DNA of 64,000 bases, from NCBI RefSeq assembly GCF_007751035.1, contig NZ_CP036433.1, positions 5,685,001-5,749,000 of the forward strand. Reading direction: 5' to 3'. The DNA comes from Lignipirellula cremea. Lineage in GTDB: Bacteria > Planctomycetota > Planctomycetia > Pirellulales > Pirellulaceae. A program made the position numbers and the translations under genes. The notes under the pieces were generated by a model, which was given only the letters and a program-made list of their open reading frames with translations, had not been told where the DNA came from and made no database searches. Below are positions 7,939 through 13,777 of this stretch, in pieces. The stretch's first letter is position 1. Each line of letters opens with the position of its first letter.

Positions 7939-8865
7939 ATGACGGAAAAACTTCAGGACTTGAACTTCCTCCATCTGTTTTACTTTTGGACGGTCGTTCG
8001 AAACGGAGGCATCTCGGCGGCCTGTGAATCACTGCATCTTACCCAGCCAACGATCAGTACGCAGATCCGTAAACTTGAGAAGTCGCTCAAGCAGAAACTG
8101 TTTGACCGCTCCGGCCGGGAGCTGGTGCTAACCGATGTGGGAAAGATGGTCTTTGAGTATGCCGAGGATATGTTCTCGGTTGGACGCGAAATGCTGGGAG
8201 CCTTGCGCGGACTTCCTACGGATCGTTCCCTGAAGTTGATGGTCGGCATTCCGATGGTGATGCCGAAGCTGATTGTTTATCGGCTGCTGGAAACGGTACT
8301 GCACTTTCCCAACAGCGTGCAGATTGTTGTCCATGAGGCGCCGCTGGAGATTCTGATCGCTGATCTGGCCCAGCATCGTTACGATGTGATTCTGTCCGAT
8401 GCGCCGCTCCCTTCGCGCGCCACGCCGCGCAGCTTCAGTCACTATCTGGGCAGCAGCGGCGTGGCGATCTGTGCAACGCGGGAACTGGCGGGACGCCTGG
8501 CCCGGCGGTTTCCCGATTCGCTCGACGGCGTGCCGATGCTCTTGCCGACCGCCAACACGGAGTTGCGCCGGGGCATCGATCGCTGGTTTGACGAGCGCGG
8601 TTTCGCGCCGCGGATTGTCGGCGAGTTTGACGATAGCGCCCTGATCAAAGAATTCGGCGGAGCAGGGGCCGGTGTCTTTCCCACGCCGACCGCCGTGCTC
8701 CCGCAAGTAAAAAGACAGTACGACGTGCAGCTGCTGGGCTATCTGGAAGAAGTCAAACTCCACTACTACGCCATCACTCTGGAACGGAAGATGACGCATC
8801 CCGCCGTCGTCGCCATCTCGCAAGCCGCCAAAGAAGGTCTTCTCGACGGCGGCAACGATAAATAG
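7939..8865 (+). CDS. LysR-family transcriptional regulator, NhaR-like
   Basis: The 308-aa regulator has an N-terminal winged helix-turn-helix (residues 8-67, LNFLHLFYFWTVVRNGG... then SLHLTQPTISTQIRKLE...LFDRSGRELVLTDVG). Its start resembles NhaR, which typically begins LNYHHLYYFW. An effector-binding domain of about 210 residues follows. NhaR proteins activate sodium/proton antiporter genes in response to Na+, but no antiporter is present here, so the target is unknown. The divergent universal stress gene is the natural candidate. The ATG at 7939 fits the usual spacing from start to HTH. Confidence 0.92.
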   Translation: MTEKLQDLNFLHLFYFWTVVRNGGISAACESLHLTQPTISTQIRKLEKSLKQKLFDRSGRELVLTDVGKMVFEYAEDMFSVGREMLGALRGLPTDRSLKLMVGIPMVMPKLIVYRLLETVLHFPNSVQIVVHEAPLEILIADLAQHRYDVILSDAPLPSRATPRSFSHYLGSSGVAICATRELAGRLARRFPDSLDGVPMLLPTANTELRRGIDRWFDERGFAPRIVGEFDDSALIKEFGGAGAGVFPTPTAVLPQVKRQYDVQLLGYLEEVKLHYYAITLERKMTHPAVVAISQAAKEGLLDGGNDK

Positions 8866-9334
8866 CCGTTTTCTGTGGTTACTGCCCGCCTGGGCGTCGA
8901 CTCTGAACGGCAGGGCTCGCAGGTCCGCACGCTCTGCTAGTTCCGGCTCTCTCCGATGGCTGCGGGGCCCGGCGGCCAGCCGAGCGAGGGCAACTGGGCT
9001 GGCGTTTCCTCCCGAAAATCTCTATTCCGTTTCTCTCCGCTTTGCCGCGGTCCACGCGATTAGTCTGCGCTGACGAAAGGCGCCGCCCCGGGACGGGAAC
9101 CTGCGACCCTCCTAATCCCAAGCTTCGGTATGGCATTTGCTTATCAAGGCAGGGCTGGCGGGATCGAAATCCGCCTGTCATCGCCTGGGAAGGCGAAGCG
9201 GGACGTTCTGCCACGGCTGAATTGTTGCTGGCGGGTAGAGAGAAGGCGGTAGTGGGGCGGACCGTTGGTGCGACCTGAAACCCGAACCAGGGAACTTGAA
9301 GTGGAGCGCGATCGCCACATCGCGAGCGGCGGAC
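8866..9334. other. 469-base region without a recognisable gene
   Basis: GC-rich sequence between the LysR gene and the HD-GYP gene. A leftward frame covers most of it (to 9466) but its residues are an Arg/Ser/Pro-rich shadow with no family features, and it overlaps the receiver domain of the next gene. A short stem resembling a tRNA T-arm around 9151-9175 lacks the rest of a tRNA. I see no convincing RNA or terminator. Confidence 0.4.
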
Positions 9335-10426
9335 ATGACGAAAGACCTGTACAAAGACGGCAAGATAATGATTGTCGACGATGAGCGCACAAACGTCCTG
9401 ATCGCCGAGCGGTATCTGCATCTTCAGGGTTTTGAAAACACGCTCAGCACGACCGACCCCTCGCAAGCGCTGGAGATGCTACGCACCGATCTGCCCGACG
9501 TGCTGCTGCTGGATATCATGATGCCAGAGATCAGCGGGCTGGACATTCTGCGCTGGATCAGGAATGAATCCAAGCGCACCCAGGTGATTGTTCTGACCGC
9601 ATCCATGGAAAGCGACACGCAGCGCGAAGCGCTCGCCCTGGGCGCCGCGGACTACCGTTACAAACCCGTGGATTTTACGGAATTGCTGCTCCGGGTTCGT
9701 CATTCGCTGATGGTCAGTTGCTATCTCCGGCGTCTGGCCCAGCAGGTTGAAGCCGACGCCGGGCCGGCAGTTGCTGTGCCTTTGACCACGTCGGAAATCA
9801 TCCTGCGGTTGTCACAGTCGGCCGAATTTCTCGATGGAAATGCCGGCGGTCACGTGCGCCGGGTAGGGCGATACGCGCGGCTTACAGGCGAGCAGTTTGG
9901 CTGGGACGCTGCCGAACTCGAATTGCTGGAACAGGCTGTTCAGCTGCACGATATTGGAAAAATTGGAATTTCGGACTCCATTCTGCTCAAACCTGGTCGG
10001 GTGCTGGGCGAAGAATTCAGTATGATCCGCGCACACGGCGGCTTTGGAAACCAGACGCTCGGACGTTTGCCGGAAACCGAAAGCCAGGTAGTCCGCAACC
10101 ACACCCGACTGGGAGAGAAACTGCTTTCGCAATCGGAGACCCCGCTCTTCCAGACGGCGCGACAGATTGCGTTGACGCATCATGAGCGGTGGGACGGCGG
10201 CGGCTACCCCCAGGGGCTTGCCGGCGCCCAGATACCTCTCGCCGGACGCATTGCCGCCGTAGCGGATGGGTTTGACATGCTGCGCAGCGAAGGTCCGGGA
10301 AAAAGTCCGTGCTCTTTGGACCGATGCCGCGATATTCTGGATCGCGAGCGAGGCCAGCAGTTTGACCCGCAATGCGTCGACGCGTTCTTTGACTGCTGGG
10401 ATGACGTCCTGTCGGACGAGACGTAA
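9335..10426 (+). CDS. response regulator with HD-GYP output domain (cyclic-di-GMP phosphodiesterase)
   Basis: The 363-aa protein joins a receiver domain to an HD-GYP domain. The receiver has the acidic pair Asp15/Asp16, phosphoacceptor Asp60 (VLLLDIMMP) and the conserved Lys110 before Pro. The output domain shows HDIGK (His205-Asp206) and HHERWDGGGYP (GYP at 290-292), so the metal ligands and the GYP motif for cyclic-di-GMP hydrolysis look intact. About 25 extra residues lie between the IRAH and NHTRLG stretches, looking like a duplicated helix. The ATG at 9335 is preferred to the upstream TTG at 9296. No histidine kinase is next to it, so the input is unknown. Confidence 0.92.
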   Translation: MTKDLYKDGKIMIVDDERTNVLIAERYLHLQGFENTLSTTDPSQALEMLRTDLPDVLLLDIMMPEISGLDILRWIRNESKRTQVIVLTASMESDTQREALALGAADYRYKPVDFTELLLRVRHSLMVSCYLRRLAQQVEADAGPAVAVPLTTSEIILRLSQSAEFLDGNAGGHVRRVGRYARLTGEQFGWDAAELELLEQAVQLHDIGKIGISDSILLKPGRVLGEEFSMIRAHGGFGNQTLGRLPETESQVVRNHTRLGEKLLSQSETPLFQTARQIALTHHERWDGGGYPQGLAGAQIPLAGRIAAVADGFDMLRSEGPGKSPCSLDRCRDILDRERGQQFDPQCVDAFFDCWDDVLSDET

Positions 10427-10641
10427 ATCTCCCGCTGGCTTCTGGCGCCTTTCCGAAACCATCCCGCTGGCGGGCGCCTCTGTACTTGCCTTGATCTGGA
10501 GTCCCCCGGTAACGCACGCAGCGATACGACTCCTGCTGACACGGTGGTAGTCGGTTCTCTTTACCGGGTGTGCTACACTCTCAAAGCGGGGGGGCGACTC
10601 TCGCGCGCCGTTCGGAATCAAACCATGACTTGAGGTGCAGC

Positions 10642-11472
10642 TTGCTGAACTGGTTTCATCGCCCATCGGCGGACGAAGTGGTCCAGGCGGTGCAAGAGCA
10701 ACTTGCTGCGGCCTGCCAGAAGAACCTGCTTTCGCTGACGCTTTATGGCGAACACCGCGTCGCCCGCAGGGTGCGCGTGCGGCTGTTGATTGTCCTCCGG
10801 GAACTGGATTTACCGGCGCTCCGCACGCTGTCGGAGACGTTCGCCGGCGCCTGGTGGCGTTCGTATGTTTCTCCCATGATATTAAGCCAGGCCGAGTTGC
10901 ACGCTTCGACCGATGTTTTCCCGGTCACTTTCAGCGATATGCAGCGCGACTATCGCGTGCTCTCCGGGGAAGATGTGCTGGCAGAACTGATCGTCCCCCG
11001 GAGCCACTTGCGCTGGCGGTGTGAGCAGGAATTCAAGAACCTGCTGTTGCGGATGCAGCGTGCTTACCTGCTGCAGGGTGCTCGGCCTCGCCGTTTGCTG
11101 CCGTTGCTGCTTGCCAGTTTCGCCACGTATCGCAAGACGCTGCGATGGGCCTTCTCGCTGGTTTCTTCCGTCGATCAGGAAAAAAGGGAAGCAGCGCAGC
11201 CAGCGTCGGCGCCGCCAGGACTCTCGTCCCTCAGGCCAGCCCCGACAGCGAGCGACGACGCGGTATTGGCCCAGGCCGCCGCAGCCTGGAACCTGGACCC
11301 GGTCGTGCTGGACCGGATGGCGGACGCCGCTGCAGGACGCACTCGCCCGGCTCCGGAAGCCATTCGCAGCCTGTTCGTCGAGTTCCTCTACGTGGTGCAT
11401 CAAACGGCCGCCGTGGTGGACCAGTTGCCGGACAAACCCGCGATGCAGGATATCCAGGAGCAATCCCCATGA
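10642..11472 (+). CDS. nucleotidyltransferase-like protein with degenerate active site
   Basis: The 276-aa protein resembles the bacterial nucleotidyltransferase-domain family in its layout: LTLYGE followed by a strand (LLIVLREL), then DVFPVTFSDMQRDYRVLSGEDVLAEL and a helical region with HLRWRCEQEFKNLLLRMQRAYL. In active enzymes the loop reads G-S-x-x-x-G-x-x-x-x-S-D-x-D. Here it is YGEHRVARRVRVR, so the serine and both metal-binding aspartates are missing and catalysis is unlikely. The start is the TTG at 10642, eight bases after GAGGTG; an upstream GTG at 10570 would add unlike residues. The stop overlaps the next start (ATGA at 11469-11472), so it is probably translated together with the Cys-tail protein and DUF692 enzyme. 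Its role there is unknown. Confidence 0.75.
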   Translation: MLNWFHRPSADEVVQAVQEQLAAACQKNLLSLTLYGEHRVARRVRVRLLIVLRELDLPALRTLSETFAGAWWRSYVSPMILSQAELHASTDVFPVTFSDMQRDYRVLSGEDVLAELIVPRSHLRWRCEQEFKNLLLRMQRAYLLQGARPRRLLPLLLASFATYRKTLRWAFSLVSSVDQEKREAAQPASAPPGLSSLRPAPTASDDAVLAQAAAAWNLDPVVLDRMADAAAGRTRPAPEAIRSLFVEFLYVVHQTAAVVDQLPDKPAMQDIQEQSP

Positions 11473-12428
11473 CCGAGCATTTTATTCGATACTGCTCCTG
11501 CGGGGCCCAGCTTCCGGCCGCTGCGGAACAAAAGCGAGGCATGCTGTTTTGTGCGGAATGTGGCCGCACAACTCCCGCCCAGGCAGAAGACGAAGCGAGC
11601 GACGCTTCGACCGACCGGTCGTCGGCGGAGGCCGCAGCGATGTCGTTCGACGGGGCTCGAAAACCTTCGTTTCCCTGTCCGGCCTGCAACTATCCCATGG
11701 CGGAAGGTAGTGTGGTGTGCGTCGACTGCGGTTACCACAAGCGGCTGGGGCATCGGCTGAAAACGGTGGACAACGTTGCCAGAGATCGTTCCAAACTGAA
11801 GCTAGCGATCGGCCTGATACCTTCCTGCCTGGCGTTTATCGGGGCGTCGTACTTTGTACAACAAGGTCTCGATGGCGTGCAGTTCCTGCAGCTGTTCTTC
11901 GTCATGTTCTTGATGGTGGGACTGGGAGTGCTGCTGGCGCGGAAGCTGGCTCTGGATACGGACTACTTCAATTACGCCGCCATGGCGATGATGGTGGGCG
12001 TGGGTTCCGTTCGGGTGTACTGCTCGCTGATGGAAGGGAAAACCAAGGTGGCCTTCCTGGTGTTGGGAATGACCATTTCGCTCTGCGTTTTTCTGCTGGC
12101 GCGGACCGAATCCGAGAACGAAGCCAGCGAAGGCTTTATTGATTCCCAAGGCGGCCTCTCCTGGTGGATGTACCTGGGCATGTTCGGTTCGGCTGCCCTG
12201 CTGCTGGGAGCCGTGTTCTTCGTGCCGGTCGTTCGCGACTATGGCGCCCAGGTCGGTTACCTGGGAAGTGCGGCTGCCGGCCTGCTGACGGCCAATTTCT
12301 TGAATATGCTGCCGGTCAGCGGCAACGGCGATGGCGGTTTCTTTTCCAGCTGCAGTAGCAGTAGCTGCAGCAGTGGTTGCGGCGGCGGCGGTTGTGGGGG
12401 AGGAGGTTGCGGCGGATGCGGCTCGTAG
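11469..12428 (+). CDS. membrane protein with zinc ribbons, six TM helices and Cys/Gly/Ser-rich C-terminal tail; possible MNIO substrate
   Basis: The 319-aa protein has three parts. The N-terminal part carries two ribbon-like Cys clusters, C9xC11...C28xxC31 and C70xxC73...C84xxC87, which could bind zinc. Six hydrophobic segments follow, between about residues 112 and 288. The last 30 residues (290-319) contain only Gly, Ser, Phe and six Cys (295, 300, 304, 309, 314, 317). The start ATG overlaps the previous stop by four bases. The gene lies directly before, and overlaps, a DUF692 enzyme, the family that oxidises Cys-rich peptides. Membrane proteins with Gly/Cys tails next to DUF692 are known from actinobacteria (TIGR04222 group), but this zinc-ribbon architecture looks different. 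I infer the tail is the modified substrate; this is untested. Confidence 0.85.
   Translation: MTEHFIRYCSCGAQLPAAAEQKRGMLFCAECGRTTPAQAEDEASDASTDRSSAEAAAMSFDGARKPSFPCPACNYPMAEGSVVCVDCGYHKRLGHRLKTVDNVARDRSKLKLAIGLIPSCLAFIGASYFVQQGLDGVQFLQLFFVMFLMVGLGVLLARKLALDTDYFNYAAMAMMVGVGSVRVYCSLMEGKTKVAFLVLGMTISLCVFLLARTESENEASEGFIDSQGGLSWWMYLGMFGSAALLLGAVFFVPVVRDYGAQVGYLGSAAAGLLTANFLNMLPVSGNGDGGFFSSCSSSSCSSGCGGGGCGGGGCGGCGS
12401..12406 (+). promoter_or_regulatory. ribosome binding site for the DUF692 gene embedded in the Cys/Gly tail codons
   Basis: AGGAGG at 12401-12406 is a full Shine-Dalgarno, nine bases before the ATG at 12416. It is also part of the glycine codons of the upstream tail, so the low-complexity tail sequence doubles as the translation signal for the modifying enzyme. 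Confidence 0.75.
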
Positions 12429-13246
12429 GACTCGGTTATCGCGACTCCCTGGCGCCGTGGCTGCAGCAGCAACCGGCGGAAGTGGGCTGCCTGGAAATAA
12501 CGGCCGAACATTTCTTTGACGGCGGCCTGGACCGACTGCGGCAACTGGCTGGTCGTTACCCTTTATATGTGCATGGACTGGGGCTGTCGCTGGGCGCCCC
12601 CGGTCCGTTGGATCCGGCGGCGGTGAAGCAGTTCGTCCAGGTCGCCCAGGCCGCCGACGCCCGCTGGGTCAGCGAACATGTGGCATTCACGCGGACCGCC
12701 GACGTCGACCTGGGCCATTTGAATCCGATCCCCCTCAGCCGCACTTCGCTGCAGGTGATGGTCGATCACGCCCTGGAACTGGCCGACGCCTGTGGGCGGC
12801 TGCTGCTGCTGGAGAACGTAACCTCGGAATTCCAGATAGCAGGCGGCCTGCAGGAAACGGACTTCCTGAACCAGTTATGCGACCAGGCAAAATGCGGCCT
12901 GCTGCTGGACGTGACGAACCTGTGGATCAACAGCCGCAATCACCGCTTCGATCCGCTGGCCTGGCTGCGGGAGTTGGAGCCGGCGACCGTGCGGCAACTG
13001 CATATTGTAGGATACTCGCAGCGAGGCGATCATTATGTTGATCATCATTCGGCTGTGATCCAGCCCCAACTGATGGAGTTGCTGACCGCCGTACTGGAGT
13101 ACGGCGCGGTAGAATCGATCATTCTGGAACGGGACGAACGCCTGGACCAGATCGCCGAGATAACCCACGAACTGACGCGACTGGAGCAGGCCAGCCATGC
13201 CGCACGATCTCACCACGGCGCTAGGTCTGCTGCTCAGCAATCGTGA
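12416..13246 (+). CDS. DUF692 family multinuclear non-heme iron oxidative enzyme (MNIO, MbnB/TglH/HvfB-like)
   Basis: The 276-aa protein has the family's usual length and its conserved metal-site motifs in order: EHFF (Glu31-His32), HGLGLSLG (His53), SEH (Glu87-His88), LENVTSEF (Glu133), LLLDVTN (Asp165, Asn168), NH (175-176), LHIVGYS (His196), VDHH (Asp209-His210) and ILERD (Glu238). The family binds two or three irons in a TIM barrel and oxidatively rearranges cysteines, or other residues, of ribosomally made peptides, as in methanobactin (MbnB) or 3-thiaglutamate (TglH) synthesis. The ATG at 12416 with AGGAGG upstream overlaps the Cys-tail gene by 13 bases, and its own end overlaps the partner gene by 50. 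The nature of the modification here is unknown. Confidence 0.93.
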   Translation: MRLVGLGYRDSLAPWLQQQPAEVGCLEITAEHFFDGGLDRLRQLAGRYPLYVHGLGLSLGAPGPLDPAAVKQFVQVAQAADARWVSEHVAFTRTADVDLGHLNPIPLSRTSLQVMVDHALELADACGRLLLLENVTSEFQIAGGLQETDFLNQLCDQAKCGLLLDVTNLWINSRNHRFDPLAWLRELEPATVRQLHIVGYSQRGDHYVDHHSAVIQPQLMELLTAVLEYGAVESIILERDERLDQIAEITHELTRLEQASHAARSHHGARSAAQQS

Positions 13247-13607
13247 GCTGCGGCGCCGGTTGCGCGAAGCGCCGGCCGAAGTCGCCTGCGAGCTGGGGCT
13301 GTCCGGTCCCGAGGAAGAAGCCCTGCGGCAAATCGACCTGGACGGCCTGGAACGGCAGGCGGCCGCCCTGCTGGGGAAGCGCTGGTGGGAAGTCGGCAAG
13401 CTGCTGCCGCTGACGATCGCCGCGCTTGGTTCCGAGGCGCGGGAGGTGTTTGAGTTCTACGCGACCCGGCGTTGGCCCGATGGTCATCGCCGGCACGCAG
13501 TCGATGCGGTGGAATTCCTGGCGTTCCTCAAGCAGAACGGGCTGCCGGCCGTTTCCACCGCCGAAGCCCGTCGGGTGCGCCGTTTGTCTCGCGGCCAGGG
13601 AGGGTAG
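13197..13607 (+). CDS. small helical partner of the DUF692 enzyme (SCO6045-like)
   Basis: The 136-aa, mostly helical and Arg/Leu/Ala-rich protein starts inside the 3' end of the DUF692 gene (50-base overlap), a strong sign of coupled expression. The pattern LDGLERQAAALLGKRWWEVGKLLPLT, then lines with FEFYATRR and DAVEFLAFL, matches what I recall of the C-terminal domain of SCO6045-like proteins, which accompany DUF692 enzymes in actinobacteria. In characterised MNIO systems a small partner (MbnC, TglI, HvfC) binds the precursor and delivers it to the enzyme. That is the inferred role here. It has no membrane segment or cysteine motif. The family match is by eye and should be treated as probable. 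Confidence 0.78.
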   Translation: MPHDLTTALGLLLSNRELRRRLREAPAEVACELGLSGPEEEALRQIDLDGLERQAAALLGKRWWEVGKLLPLTIAALGSEAREVFEFYATRRWPDGHRRHAVDAVEFLAFLKQNGLPAVSTAEARRVRRLSRGQGG

Positions 13608-13777
13608 CCTCTTGTTTTCCCGCATCCTGCTTCCTCTTTTATCTTGCCCGGTTGATGAGTGGCTATGTGTGACTTATGCCGGCAGCGTCGCTCTGCCCGA
13701 ACCTGTCAGCCAGAGGAATTGTCTTACTCCGCGGCGCAGGACGTTCATGGCCGAGGGCGATTCTTGAGGAGACGTTG

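Noticed and set aside
9151-9175. tRNA T-arm-like stem (GGCGGGATCGAAATCCGCC region)
   Set aside because: No acceptor, D or anticodon arm of suitable spacing could be folded around it, so a tRNA is not supported.
8879-9466. Leftward frame of 195 codons in the spacer before the HD-GYP gene
   Set aside because: It is Arg/Pro/Ser-rich, without family features, and runs over the receiver domain of a well-supported gene.
12257-12544. Leftward frame rich in Pro/Gln across the Cys tail codons
   Set aside because: Proline/glutamine repeats are the antisense of the Gly/Cys/Ser codons; the frame has no other support and overlaps two coding genes.
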